Counted from the stretch's first letter, positions 48,200 through 60,538 are shown. The stretch: 64,000 nucleotides of DNA from Mactromeris polynyma (GCA_032209605.1 JASFXZ010000034.1:6375149-6439148), one strand, 5' to 3'. Made by a program: numbers and translations. The notes: generated by a model not told the origin, from the sequence alone.

Positions 48200-48690
48200 T
48201 CTTTGAGGTAATATCTTTTACCTTATCAATGTATTTGCATGAAACTTGGTCAGAATGTTTGTCTCAGTGAAATCTAGGTCAAGGATGAAACTGGGTCATC
48301 TGTAGTAAAAACTAGGTTGCCCAGTTCAATTATAGAAAAATGCTTTTAACACTCCAGAGGTCACATATTTTAGCTTATAATGTATGCGACATAGTCAAAA
48401 TGTTTATCTAACTAAACACTGTAGAGGTAACATTGTGTACCTGATCTACATGACACTTGGTCAAGATGTTTGTCTCAATGAAATGTAGGTGAATAATGCA
48501 AATGGGTTTTCTTGGATAAAAACTAGGTCACATAGTATTGTATAGAAAAACCTTGATACAATTGTAGAGATCACATTTTTTTACCTGATCTTCATGAAAC
48601 TTGATCAGAATGTGTGTCTCAATAAAATACAGACTGTGGTTGAAACTAGGTCATTTTGGGTAAAAATATAGGTCACATTTTCTTCTTGTT
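48200..48690. repeat. Diverged ~130-bp repeat units
   Basis: Units share 'gaaacttggtcagaatgttt', 'gtctcaatgaaat' and 'aaaactaggtcaca'. Similar wording occurs at 45290-45760. I recognise this cadence as a common dispersed repeat in bivalve DNA; family name unknown. Confidence 0.65.
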
Positions 48691-48703
48691 TCGGCTTTTG
48701 AAA

Positions 48704-48885
48704 TACAGTTGGAACTCATTAATTTGAATTCATTGGGTCTGAATTTTTATTTCGAATACTACATGGTTTTGAATAACCCATTTCAATTCGATGTGCATAA
48801 GAAGATACATTGGGACCTGATATTTATTTCGGATGATACCAAGAATTCGGATAGAAGGTTGTTGAATAACCGAGGTCGGACTGTA
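48704..48885. mobile_element. MITE with TACAG...CTGTA ends
   Basis: Ends 'tacagttggaactcattaat' and '...aataaccgaggtcggactgta'. The interior alternates 'gaattc', 'ttcgaat', 'ttcggat'. Same terminal type as 5537, 59740 and 60901. Confidence 0.65.
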
Positions 48886-50132
48886 TATACTTCTGCTCAA
48901 TCGGAGAACATTAACTCTTTAATAGCTCCCATATTCTGTAAGCAACCTTGTATATATAGAAATAACAAAATGTCAGACAAAAGTTAATAATGAGCAATAG
49001 GGCTGTGGATTGTCTGGCCAATGGCAATCCGCGATCTGAATCGCGAATCAGTATAAGCAAATCACAAATCGATCCATGAACCACAATGGAAACTATATAT
49101 CTTAAACACTTAATCATTTCTGCAAATGAATTTTATAAATAACTTAATTAAATCTGTATTTTAAATAAAATTCACTTTCAATCAAGCCAACTACTCACCG
49201 CCCTATTTATTTATGTTTGAACGAAATACCAGTGCAAATGTCAAAAGTCATATTTTGTAATTTCTATTTTATACTTGATTGAACAACTTTGGGGTGTTTT
49301 GCTAGCACAACCAATATGTAAAATGATGATCAAGTTACTTTCTGACAGTGATTCAAAATTGCAATATAAAGCAAAGGTCCTTAAAAAACTAACACATATC
49401 ATAGAAAAAGAGGTATACTGAACTTGTATATTGATTTGCAAAATAATTTGTCTGCAAAAACGACAATTTCCTCTGGAAGAACAAAAAAAGGCTTAACACA
49501 ACAATGTAAACAAATGTGCGACGAAAACTATCATAGTAATCGGACATATGCAGACAAAATGACTATACATGCAAAGTCAACAAAATTTAGGCATTGGTAT
49601 CGAATTTGAAAAACAACTTATTTTATGCGTCAAACGATTATCTATGTTATTTTGTTTATCTATGTTCAAATTAATTTTAGTGTTTGTTGGGTCGTAAAAT
49701 TTCGAGATTCCTTTGCTTTGAAACTATGCATACTCTAGCTCTACATGTGTCACGTTACCTACTTTCGGTTTTGTTGTCAATTCATACCTATGTGTTTAAT
49801 GTTTCTAGAATTATCTATCGATGAAAATGAAATGGTAAACGTGAATTATTTTGTCTTAAAGTATTTAACATGTTTAGATAATATGATTCGCGAATTGACG
49901 ATCTTATAGTGGACGAATCTGGTACTTGGATTGCTGGCCTTGAACCGCGAGTGCTCGGATATTGGGATACTCGTTACAGCTCTAATGAGCAATAATGGTC
50001 AAGTAATAGTAGAATGATCACGCTGGATAAACTTAAATTGACCTTATTTGACCTTGTTATCACATTACCTGCCACTTCATGTGAAAAATCATGAAAGTTT
50101 CAAACTTTCTTAGGAGTACTCTGGTGAGCAAT

Positions 50133-50294
50133 ACAGGGTCAGCATGGTTCACAGGGTCAGCATGGTTCACAGGGTCAGCATGGTTCACAGGGTCAGCTTG
50201 GTTCACAGGGTCAGCATGGTTCACAGGGTCAGCATGGTTCACAGGGTCAGCATGGTTCACAGGGTCAGCATGGTTCACAGGGTCAGCATGGTTC
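50133..50294. repeat. 18-bp minisatellite, 9 copies
   Basis: Unit 'acagggtcagcatggttc', nine exact copies except one a/t change (agctt). Frames stay open on both strands; not a gene. Confidence 0.95.
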
Positions 50295-50848
50295 TGTAGT
50301 AAAGTCGTGTAATCTGGTTTACAATAATTTTATCTGAAATGTTATAATAGCCAGGTTTGCCAAAATGGTAAACTGCAGTTTGAGTAGTGTACAATTTTCT
50401 TCAGTTCAGTTCATTGCAGGGCTCTAGAAATCCACAAGCCTGGCATCCGGCACAAGTCTAATCGGGCGACCAACAGTTGAGTTGCACATAGTCTGGGACA
50501 AGTCTGTTAATTCGAGGGCTCAACGCAACACTGACGTTACTCCTATATAAATACATAGGAGTTACGACACTGTTGCATTGAGCCTTCGTTATGCACACCT
50601 ACTTAACTGTTAATCCATACACTATATACATGTACTTACAACTAGCCTCCCATGTCGGACAAGACAAAATTAACTGTATTTAAAGATAATTACTAGAGCC
50701 TGGACCATGCATGGTGCAAATGTTGAACTATAAGATGAAGTGCAGCATGTTCTGTTAAGTTCAACTCACTGTCAAAGTAGGCAGTTCAGGATGAGTGAGA
50801 ATATTTTAAAGAAGCACCATAAAGTAATTGTCTGCGTCTCATTTTCAG

Positions 50849-50981
50849 CATCGTGACAACGGTCTGCCATTGAGAATGAGCACGTCTGATCGTGTGAAGA
50901 AGATCGTTCAAGAAGAAGGACGTACCGCACGAAATCTTGTTATATACCACGTACCTGTACAGAGTAATCAGCAGGCAACAG
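50849..50981 (+). CDS. SCAPER: SCAPER, conserved N-terminal exon
   Basis: Acceptor ttttcag|catcgt, donor acag|gtaaaa, ends one base into an Asp codon. The peptide contains S-D-R-V-K-K-I-V-Q-E-E-G-R-T-A-R-N-L, corresponding to H-D-K-V-R-R-I-V-A-E-E-G-R-T-A-R-N-L near the N-terminus of vertebrate SCAPER. An in-frame ATG at 50876 could serve as start if 39469 is not used. SCAPER is an ER-associated cyclin A-binding protein; human mutations cause a retinal degeneration and intellectual disability syndrome. Confidence 0.92.
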
Positions 50982-51052
50982 GTAAAATTACAACACTTGC
51001 AGATTGTGGGCTTAAACACGTGTTTTAATGTTGTTAAGAATAATTAACCTGA

Positions 51053-51282
51053 GGCGCAGTGGTCTAGGGGTAGAGCGCCTAACTTCTGATCCGAAGGTCG
51101 TGATTTCGAGCCCGGGGCGCGAAGATCACGAACTTCACATCCCCAAAAATTTGGCGTGAGTGCTGGTTGGTAGCCAGGAAGCATCGAGATTCATAAGTAT
51201 AAGTTATAAAATCTTTTTTCACAATCAATGTAAAATAAATAAGTTCATAAAATAAATTAGTTATAAAATATTTATTTTTTTA
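51053..51282 (+). mobile_element. tRNA-derived SINE with 11-bp target duplication
   Basis: Box A 'tggtctaggggtagagcgcc' and box B 'ggtcgtgatttcgagccc'. The tail is AT-rich with repeated 'agttataaaat'. Flanked by AATTAACCTGA at 51042-51052 and 51283-51293. Different family from the SINEs at 11752 and 61073. Confidence 0.9.
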
Positions 51283-51599
51283 AATTAACCTGAATTCCCA
51301 TATAACTTTGAACCATACCAAATATAGGTTCAATATTCTTTGCATGTAATGATAAATTGATGATGATTTTGCTTGATGAACAATATACAGTTCAGGAAAT
51401 GTAAAACAGTTTGTACTTTGAAACTGTAGCTCTGTTGCTTTTAAATGTGGAAATGGGATACTTGATGTTCACATTTTTGCTAGTACAAAGTTTGATTGCA
51501 GTCCAAAACTAAACTGTTTTATGTTTTTCTACTTAATTGAAAATGATTTTTAACTTTTGAAGGTTGACTAGGTTAATTTTAGTAAATTGCCAACATTGA

Positions 51600-52228
51600 C
51601 ATGATATTTGTATCTGAGTTTATCTGAGAGAGTTAGTTATACTAAATTGTTGAAAATAACATGATATTTGTATCTGAGAGAGTAAGTTATACTAAATTGT
51701 TGAAAATAACATGATATTTGTATCTGAGAGAGTAAATTATACTAAATTGTTGAAAATAACATGATATTTGTATCTGAGAGAGTAAGTTATACTAAATTGT
51801 TGAAAATAACATGATATTTGTATCTGAGAGAGTAAATTATACTAAATTGTGGAAAATAACATGATATTTGTATCTGAGAGAGTAAGTTATACTAAATTGT
51901 TGAAAATAACATGATATTTGTATCTGAGAGAGTAAGTTATACTAAATTGTTGAAAATAACATGATATTTGTATCTGAGAGAGTAAATTATACTAAATTGT
52001 TGAAAATAACATGATATTTGTATCTGAGAGAGTAAGTTATACTAAATTGTTGAAAATAACATGATATTTGTATCCGAGAGAGTAAATTATACTAAATTGT
52101 GGAAAATAACATGATATTTGTATCTGAGAGAGTAAATTATACTAAATTGTGGAAAATAACATGATTTTTGTATCTGAGAGAGTAAGTTATACTAAAATTG
52201 GAAAATAACATGATATTTGTTTCCGAGA
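51600..52228. repeat. 50-bp minisatellite, ~12 copies
   Basis: Unit 'atgatatttgtatctgagag' then 'agtaagttatactaaattgt' then 'tgaaaataac'. Variants alternate (agtaag/agtaaa, gttga/gtgga). SCAPER intron. Confidence 0.95.
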
Positions 52229-54325
52229 GACTTAATTAAAACTTTTTACATTTGTTGCAACAATTATGTATAATACATGTTATATTTGATTGACTTATTG
52301 ATGGATATGTTGGTGTAGCAACCCCAGTAAGCCTACTGATAAGCCAGTAATTAACTGGAATTTTGTAGTTTTCAGGCACTCAGTGTAGAAAATTGGCTAT
52401 AATTTCATTATTTTTTGTTGTATCTCCATGGGGGTTGTATCTTTTAAAAGGCAATAAACGTGTGAAAACAGTGCTGTTTATTATATTTTCTTGTGTAAAC
52501 GTTGCCCCAGGCTATCCCAAGTTAATTGCTGTCAAATGACGTAATTTCGCATAATCAGCTAAATGTCAGTTTCATGCGTGGTCAGCGTGACGGGTACTTG
52601 ATTTGATTCAATTTGCGCATCATCAAACACTCATTAATATTCATAAAATTGGTATCAACTGAAAGCTGATTGGCTGAATTTTCTGTAAATGTTCGTGCAG
52701 GTGTTCTACGATTTTTCTATGCCGCGTAGCCACGCCTCAAAGTCAGATGGGTGTATGCAAAAAAATTGTCAACAAAACTCGGCTGCACGGCCAGTTTCAT
52801 AAAATAGAAGATCTCAATTTTATTTTGATACCAAAATATCAATGTTACAACCATTCTAACTGATGCGGAATTGAATGAGAAAAACGCTTCCCACGCGTTT
52901 TTCGTCAACTCGGAGATATTGTTGATGTATCGATACAGCGACGCCATTTTTAAACGACTCGTATGTCGGTAAATTCACGTAATCAGTATCACAACACAGT
53001 TAAATCGATTTACCCTTGTCGATGTTTTATTGTGGATTATTAAAATCATTGGTGTAAATTTGTTGATAAGTTATTGATTCCCATCGACTTTGTAATAAAA
53101 ACTGTAAATTCAATGTATTTCACGCGTCTATTATTCGTCCCCGACCACTTTCGACCCCGGAGTACGATACGCTTTTTTTGCGTTTTTTTTTTTTACTTTT
53201 TATTTTCGTTTTGATTTCTAATATTAATCAACATTGAAGTAAGATGTCATTTCATGGACCTTACTGTGAGGCTTTTGGTGTCACAGTCAGTGGTTTGAAG
53301 ACTAAAAACATACCACAGTTGGATCAAGTATATGTCACTAATAATTAATGCAGTTGTACTTGAAATCAAATTCTGTGATATAAATGAAAAACTGAATAGA
53401 AATGAATTCATAAATTTACTTTAGTCATTTCATACCAAATTTGAACAGTGTGACCTGCCCAAGTGCAGTGTATATATTGTGTATTACTATATATTGTGTA
53501 TAATTATCATGTCTGATTATGATCATTGTAATGTGTTAGATGTGTTTGCAGTCAGGAAATTTATATTTTGTATTACTTATGTACATTTGCTGTTGTTCAT
53601 AAATTTTAGTCCATGATAGAAATTTGTTTGACTTCAATTATAACTATATAGATCCAAATATTCTTTGAAAAACCTGTTTTAGTGCATTACAATTGTGTTA
53701 CATGTTGATTGTGATGATATTAATCCATTGATTTCTTCAAAAAGTTGTCTTGTGGTGTGATTGTATTTTCCAATTATAAAAAATTATGTTCAAAGTGCCC
53801 TGTTATTTGTTATTTTCTTGAAAATGTTATGTGCTACACCAAATATAACAGCATAAATGGAATCTACATGAAAAATACTCATAGATTCAAAAAAATTATA
53901 AAGATATCTTGAATTTTAAAAAAGTTATGAAGAAGTGAAGATATTTTTAGTTTTCTTCGGTTCCGCGACCAAGAACATTTTTTAACGCGATTATATAGCG
54001 AAAAAATTCTAGAAAATGACCCAATTTGAGCAACTTCAAACATTCATAACTTTTTTATTTGTTGAGATATCTACACAATTCAAACAGTTCTGTGCATGTC
54101 AGAATGTAGGCTTTCTGATTATATCATTAATTGTTAGATTCATTAATTTTGAAAAATGAGCTGGGGTTGCTAGTTGGTGTGTAAAAATCCATTGTTCTTG
54201 CAATGTAGTCAAACAGGAGGGTTAACATCATAACCCCAGGTATACGTACATAACACTATGTATGACCAGCACAATGTCAGCTATAATGAGACTTTGAGAT
54301 GATATTTTATTTATGTTATTTACAG
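52229..54325 (+). other. SCAPER intron, unique part
   Basis: Intron sequence with no coding signal. 52490-53190 is slightly richer in GC with long T runs; nothing identified. Confidence 0.6.
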
Positions 54326-54546
54326 ATCGTTCCCGTCCACGGCAAATACGTAAACCACTGCCGAAAGAACAAAATGAACTGAAATCCAGCCAGAAAGCCG
54401 ATCTGTTGAAATCTCCAAAATCCGATGGTGGCAAGAAACCCGACTTAAGAGCAAGATACTGGAAATTCTTGTTTGATAATCTACAGCGGGCTGTTGATGC
54501 TATATATGAAACATGCGAACAAGATGAAAGTGCACTGGAATGCAGA
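54326..54546 (+). CDS. SCAPER: SCAPER exon, conserved N-terminal helical domain
   Basis: Acceptor tttacag|atcgtt, donor aga|gtaaga, phase 1 in and 0 out. A basic linker is followed by L-R-A-R-Y-W-K-F-L-F-D-N-L-Q-R-A-V-D and I-Y-E-T-C-E-Q-D-E-S. Vertebrate SCAPER has L-R-A-R-Y-W-A-F-L-F-D-N-L-R-R-A-V-D and I-Y-x-T-C-E at this place. This block is the most conserved part of the N-terminal domain and the strongest evidence for the gene. Confidence 0.96.
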
Positions 54547-54660
54547 GTAAGACCTTTAATTATATAATCCTAGAAATTTGAGATTTATCTCCAATCTCAT
54601 TAAATATGAATGTTTCTATTGTCTTTATACAAGTATTGAGCAAAGACCTAAATACCACAG

Positions 54661-54865
54661 TTAGGCCTAAAAAAAAAATATCTGTGTTTCGGGTAACCCG
54701 ACCCTACCTGTCGAAAAATCCCGACCCTAGAGTTTTTTACGACCCTAGAGAATTTTTTTTTCGATTTTTAATTGTTTTTGAAAAAAAAAAAAAAAAAAAA
54801 ACTCCCTACCCTACCTAGCATTTTTGAGACCGTTACCCTAAACACAGATATTATTTGTTTTGGCC
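54661..54865. mobile_element. MITE family B, copy 2
   Basis: Ends 'ttaggcctaaaaaaaaaata' and '...aacacagatattatttgttt' + tggcc; poly-A expanded inside. 115 bp after the exon donor. Confidence 0.9.
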
Positions 54866-55448
54866 GTATGCTACTCGGCCAGATATCGTTAAATCTTGTG
54901 GCGAAAATCTTGGTACGAGAGCAGGTGCGTGTAAACAAGGTATAGCGCATCGATATGATGTGAGCGGCAAAAACACTGCTCTATTTCTCGAAATAAACAT
55001 AGTTACACATTTTCTTACCTAATTAGATTAATTATATAGCATTGAAAGCTTCTTTAAATGAATAATGGTGTGAAAATTTGCAAATTGTGATTAATCTTCG
55101 TTTTGAAATGCAATACAAAATGGCGACGTCTACATTTTTCCAAATCTCGTGCACCAGTTTCGTTTTGCGAGACTAAGCGAGACTTTGTTCATTGGTCCAT
55201 ATTAGTTGCGCATCTGTGGTATTTAGGTCTTTGTATTGAGATATAGCTGTTATAAAGTAGTAAATATTATATTATGAGCTGTAAACCACAGACTGTAACC
55301 AAATTGGTTGGGGAAAATTGTTAATGAGCAGAAGTGCGGAGATTTAATTAGGCTTATATTTTCCTCTTCCTGTTTTGCTTAGCATGTATTCAAATACAAT
55401 GTATGTTTTGCTTATTTGTTAAATACTTTCATTATTGCCATAGGATAG

Positions 55449-55776
55449 ATAGTTCCCACATCTACAATATTTACCTCCCTTGTTCTGAATTGTCGGCCAT
55501 TTTGATAGGCAACATTCCTTAAAGTTTATGGGGAATATAATGTAAACGATGATAAACTAATCCTTTAAATAATAAATAACTTATTCATTATGCTCATGTG
55601 GGCATTTGGCTCAGTAAGTTGAAGAAAAAGTGGTTGTCATATGCAAATTCTCCTGGTATTTTCTCAATTATCACATATTTGGAAATTACTTATAATGGCT
55701 GATCAGTTTTGCCTATCAAAACGGCCGACAGTTAAGAACAAGGGAGGTAAATATTGTAGGTGTAGAAACTAACTAT
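55449..55776. mobile_element. MITE with ~65-bp terminal inverted repeats
   Basis: Left arm 'ctacaatatttacctccctt' ... 'gtcggccattttgataggc'. Right arm 'gcctatcaaaacggccgaca' ... 'aagggaggtaaatattgtag'. 328 bp in total, no coding capacity, in the SCAPER intron. Confidence 0.88.
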
Positions 55777-55985
55777 TGGTAATTGTTAAAGACATATTGG
55801 CGTTCAGTCAGTGTTAAAACTATTAAACTGACCTGAGTATTGTATTATATAACTATTGCAAGGTACAATGGTGTTGAAGTCCAATACAACAAATAAAACA
55901 TGACTTAGAACAATATGCATTTTACTTGTACATGTATTCTGTGTTGTATATCGTCTAGTAAATATTTTTCCTGTGAACTTTTCAG

Positions 55986-56089
55986 GAAGTTATTATGATG
56001 TTAGAGCGAAGTACAAAAGATTTCCAATCCTTAATTGAACGATTACATGTACAGAAAGAATACGAACAAGCTACAAAAGAAGGCGATAG
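55986..56089 (+). CDS. SCAPER: SCAPER exon
   Basis: Acceptor tttcag|gaagtt, donor ag|gtaggt, phase 0 in and 2 out. Reads E-V-I-M-M-L-E-R-S-T-K-D-F-Q-S-L-I-E-R-L, matching the E-V-L-M-M-L-D...D-F-x-x-L-I-x-W helix that follows the previous exon's block in vertebrate SCAPER. Confidence 0.94.
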
Positions 56090-56163
56090 GTAGGTCTCAC
56101 TGTGTGTCGAGTGTTTTGTTTATTAAATTCATGTAGCCAGTGGGATGGCTGCCTCAGGTGCAG

Positions 56164-56428
56164 TAAGGCCAAAACCAAAAATAAGTGTGGTACCCCTTTC
56201 CCGACAGACCCTATTTTTTCCTGCCGACCCTTACTTTTTTATTCAATATAAAAAATAAAAAAATGAAAAAAAATCGTAAAAGTGGGTCTCATACGAAACT
56301 CTGTTGCGTGCGATGATAACGACACTAAACTAAAAACCAAAAACCAAAAAAAAAAAAAAAGCCTACCTACCTACCCTATTTTTTTCAGGCTTGTAACTCG
56401 AACAACACTTATTATTTTTTTGGCCTTA
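56164..56428. mobile_element. MITE related to family B
   Basis: Ends 'taaggccaaaaccaaaaata' + agtgt and 'acacttattatttttttggc' + ctta; interior 'cctacctacctaccctattt'. Same GGCC/A-run end style as family B but a different interior. Begins 75 bp after a SCAPER donor. Confidence 0.85.
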
Positions 56429-56525
56429 GTTGCTGGTATGATCTTAATTCCATTTACCATATGTGAATGGTATGTTGTGTATCAGTAACTCCCCGGCCTG
56501 AGTTCAACATCAGTAGGACTTGTAA

Positions 56526-56830
56526 GCCATGTGTCAAATACAGTATGGATGTGTGAGAGATGTGTGAAGGTTGCCATGAAATACAGTATGCATGTGTGAG
56601 AGATGTGTGAAGGTTGCCATGAAATACAGTATGCATGTGTGAGAGATGTGTGAAGGTTGCCATGAAATACAGTATGGATGTGTGAGAGATGTGTGAAGGT
56701 TGCCATGAAATACAGTATGCATGTGTGAGAGATGTGTGAAGGTTGCCATGAAATACAGTATGCATGTGTGAGAGATGTGTGAAGGTTGCCATGAAATACA
56801 GTATGCATGTGTGAGAGATGTGTGAAGGTT
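56526..56830. repeat. 43-bp minisatellite, 7 copies
   Basis: Unit 'gccatgaaatacagtatgca' then 'tgtgtgagagatgtgtgaag' plus 'gtt'; first unit slightly altered. It abuts a 41-bp array and shares CATGAAATACAGTA with it. Confidence 0.95.
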
Positions 56831-58190
56831 GCCATGAAATACAGTAAAACCTCATGATGCGACCAACTCGATTCATGAAATACAGTAAAACCTCATGATG
56901 CGACCAACTCGATTCATGAAATACAGTAAAACCTCGTGATGCGACCAACTCGATTCATGAAATACAGTAAAACCTCGTGATGCGACCAACTCGATCCATG
57001 AAATACAGTAAAACCTCATGATGCGACCAACTCGATTCATGAAATACAGTAAAACCTCATGATGCGACCAACTCGATTCATGAAATACAGTAAAACCTCA
57101 TGATGCGACCAACTCGATCCATGAAATACAGTAAAACCTCATGATGCGACCAACTCGATTCATGAAATACAGTAAAACCTCATGATGCGACCAACTCGAT
57201 TCATGAAATACAGTAAAACCTCATGATGCGACCAACTCGATTCATGAAATACAGTAAAACCTCGTGATGCGACCAACTCGATTCATGAAATACAGTAAAA
57301 CCTCGTGATGCGACCAACTCGATCCATGAAATACAGTAAAACCTCATGATGCGACCAACTCGATTCATGAAATACAGTAAAACCTCATGATGCGACCAAC
57401 TCGATTCATGAAATACAGTAAAACCTCATGATGCGACCAACTCGATTCATGAAATACAGTAAAACCTCATGATGCGACCAACTCGATTCATGAAATACAG
57501 TTAAACCTCATGATGCGACCAACTCGATTCATGAAATACAGTAAAACCTCATGATGCGACCAACTCGATTCATGAAATACAGTAAAACCTCATGATGCGA
57601 CCAACTCGATTCATGAAATACAGTAAAACCTCATGATGCGACCAACTCGATTCATGAAATACAGTAAAACCTCATGATGCGACCAACTCGATTCATGAAA
57701 TACAGTAAAACCTCATGATGCGACCAACTCGATTCATGAAATACAGTAAAACCTCATGATGCGACCAACTCGATTCATGAAATACAGTAAAACCTCATGA
57801 TGCGACCAACTCGATTCATGAAATACAGTAAAACCTCATGATGCGACCAACTCGATTCATGAAATACAGTAAAACCTCATGATGCGACCAACTCGATTCA
57901 TGAAATACAGTAAAACCTCATGATGCGACCAACTCGATTCATGAAATACAGTAAAACCTCATGATGCGACCAACTCGATTCATGAAATACAGTAAAACCT
58001 CATGATGCGACCAACTCGATTCATGAAATACAGTAAAACCTCATGATGCGACCAACTCGATTCATGAAATACAGTAAAACCTCATGATGCGACCAACTCG
58101 ATTCATGAAATACAGTAAAACCTCATGATGCGACCAACTCGATTCATGAAAACCAGTAAAACCTCATGATGCGACCAACTCGATTTTGCA
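56831..58190. repeat. 41-bp satellite, ~33 copies, with a transposon-end motif
   Basis: Unit 'catgaaatacagtaaaacct' then 'catgatgcgaccaactcgat' plus 't'. It contains TACAGTAAAACCTC, the terminal sequence type of the MITEs at 59740 and 60901. After the last unit the sequence runs on as 'gcaaccaactcattattaca' and 'gcgggcaactcgatattgcg', as expected for the rest of the source element. Variants cgtgatg and gatcc mark units 3-4 and again 11-12, indicating a block duplication of 8 units. Confidence 0.95.
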
Positions 58191-59739
58191 ACCAACTCAT
58201 TATTACAACCGTTTTTTTTCGGACCCGAACTTTTCTCTATATAATTCAATGGTCACGCAACTCGAAATTGCGGGCAACTCGATATTGCGTAATGCGACCG
58301 CTTATCCAGGTCCCGATCAATAATGAAGACACATTTTCAACTTGAAAATATGACCATGTACCGTCCCGAAACAGGCAGTGTGGATTTAAGTCACACCGAC
58401 AGCCGAGGGTGTTAATTCGGATTTGTTTACGATAATTGATGACACTTTAATCCCTCCAGGCGTCATAAACACACCAAGAGGTGGGTATTTTATTGTTGGC
58501 CCCTTTGTGAGACCCTTAATTGAGCAGTTAGCAGTCACATGTTTTGATTCTACACTAATTAATCTGTTATACTGTACTCGTTAATTGACGGAGAAACAAC
58601 AAATCGTATAAACTTCCATTATATTATCTGACCAGATTAATCAATCATATCTGAATTTGATTTTCATCAACCATTATAAACCATTTATATGTCCGTGGTT
58701 TCATTGATAAACTTTCGTAATATTATCCGACCAGATTTATCAATCATATCTGAATTTGATTTTCATCAGGGACATTATAAACCATTTATATGTCCGTGGT
58801 TTCATTTATATTAGCTGATTAAATTTGTTTAAAAGTTCTAAAATGAGTAGACAGAGTTTTCTCTGAAATACTGTCCAGGAAAAAGTCAGAGGCAACATGC
58901 TGATAAATATGACATTGGAAAGACTCAGGTGATTTAATCTGACCTCTGCTTCACAAACTATGTTTATAGGACAAAATAAATGTTATGACAATTTGCTGAG
59001 GAAGCAGTTGTAAAATTTACAGCCGTTGGCTATGAAAGTTGAAATTAACATGTTAAAATTACATTCTTGAAAAACAGATACCGCTCAAGCCAGTAATTTC
59101 AGTGAAAGAACTGTCCTGTCTGTAACATTACCTGTTATTATTATCATTACACACTTCTAGAGTGTTCTTTTTTTATATAAACATCATTACATGTACCTAT
59201 TATATTTGATATACTTTAATTTTCCGGTTCATTCAATCCTCAAGAGGATGATGGAATTGGTGGAAGTCTATGAGAATAGTTTTTTCCAATTTTCATTGTT
59301 TATATTGTATTTATCCAAATAAAAATTATATTGTGTTATTAACCTGTTTTCTTCCATTATTTAATTATTTGTCCACACATTTATGGGACACAGAAGTATT
59401 TAAAATAACACAAATATCTCGGAAAAAACATAACATTACAAGTACTGATACGCACAATATGACAAAACTCAATAATGAGCGATATTAAGACCACTTAATG
59501 GCGGCCCCATTGGTGGTCTCATTATCAAATTTTTACTGTATAAACAACATCAACCATTGTTGTATGTATCATACATGTATATATAACATATATGTTTTCC
59601 TCTTTCCTAAAATGTTCTCTTGACATCAAATTTATTATTAATTTAGTCTGGTTCTGTTTCTAAATGACTTTTTTATGTGTTTGTAGCAACCTGATTGTAA
59701 AAATGTACTTGAAAGCAAAGTGGAGTGACCTTTTTGTAC
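58191..59739 (+). other. SCAPER intron, with a ~100-bp duplication
   Basis: 58609-58706 and 58707-58808 are a direct duplication ('aatcatatctgaatttgatt', 'atatgtccgtggtttcatt'). The first ~130 bp are probably the remains of the element that seeded the 41-bp array. No coding sequence. Confidence 0.7.
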
Positions 59740-59894
59740 TACAGTTAAACCTCAATAATAAGACCACCTTTGGGACTGGTCTTCTTATTGAGATGGTCAA
59801 AATATTGAGGTTGAATAAAGGGGAAACCAGTAAAAATGGACATGGAAATTGTGGTCTTAACTTTGAGGTGGTCTTTAGTCGAGGTTTTACTGTA
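59740..59894. mobile_element. 155-bp MITE, TACAGT...ACTGTA ends
   Basis: Ends 'tacagttaaacctcaataat' and '...cgaggttttactgta'. The interior has GACCACC/GGTGGTC blocks and 'aatattgaggttgaataaag'. Ends 22 bp before the acceptor of the SCAPER exon at 59917. Confidence 0.88.
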
Positions 59895-59916
59895 ATTCCT
59901 TGTTGACATTTTTCAG

Positions 59917-60057
59917 GCCTGTATCCATAGCGTGGGAGGTACGGAAGATGTCTCCTGGGAAGTCGCCCAGTGGTATGGGACACAGAACATCTCCAAGTCC
60001 TGCACAGAGGGCTCTGAACTTCTCATATCCTGAGGAGAAACTTGCTGCAAAGACAAG
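59917..60057 (+). CDS. SCAPER: SCAPER exon
   Basis: Acceptor tttcag|gcctgt, donor ag|gtatgg, phase 2 in and out. R-P-V-S-I-A-W-E-V-R-K-M-S-P-G-K matches vertebrate R-P-T-S-L-A-W-E-V-K-K-M-S-P-G-R; then R-A-L-N-F matches R-S-L-N-F. Ser/Pro-rich linker, probably disordered. Confidence 0.95.
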
Positions 60058-60257
60058 GTATGGTATATAAGGGGTAAATGATAGCCATAATCTGTCGCAA
60101 ATACACTGAAGCTTTATCACAATACATCAATACATAACATAGAATCTGCTGTGACTTCTTGAAATTTGACTCTTTTTTCCCATCTTTGGGTGTTAAGATG
60201 AATAGGAAATAGTCTTTGATTACTTTACAATTTTGCATGATGCATTTGGTCACAAAT

Positions 60258-60412
60258 TAAATAGTTGCGTTTTTAATGGCGTCAAGTTTAAATAGTTGTG
60301 TTTTTAATGGCGTCAAGTTTAAATAGTTGCATTTTTAATGGTGTCAAGATTAAATAGTTGCGTTTTTAATGGCGTCAAGTTTAAATAGTTGCGTTTTTAA
60401 TGGCATCAAGTA
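60258..60412. repeat. 31-bp minisatellite, 5 copies
   Basis: Unit 'taaatagttgcgtttttaat' then 'ggcgtcaagtt', with g/a variants. SCAPER intron. Confidence 0.9.
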
Positions 60413-60538
60413 TCTACTTTATAATGTCACCATTTTGACGTGGACAATATTTAGTTGCGTTTTTTAATGGTGTGAAGTATATTCGAAAAGAACTGGTTCT
60501 CTCTGTTTTGTTTATTATTCTACTTTTATCTTTTGCAG

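Larger units (their letters stand above)
39607..50848 (+). other. Presumed 11.2-kb first intron of SCAPER
   Basis: No supported coding sequence. Holds MITEs at 39906, 44020, 46151 and 48704 and an 18-bp array at 50133. Diverged ~130-bp repeats with 'gaaacttggtcagaatgttt' occur at 48200-48680, related to 45290-45760. Otherwise AT-rich. If 39469 is not SCAPER, this is intergenic. Confidence 0.5.

Noticed and set aside
50060..50312. Open frames H-A-D-P-V-N and G-S-A-W-F-T repeats
   Set aside because: 18-bp tandem array.
56454..56948. Histidine-rich repeated open frames
   Set aside because: 43-bp tandem array; no splice or start evidence.
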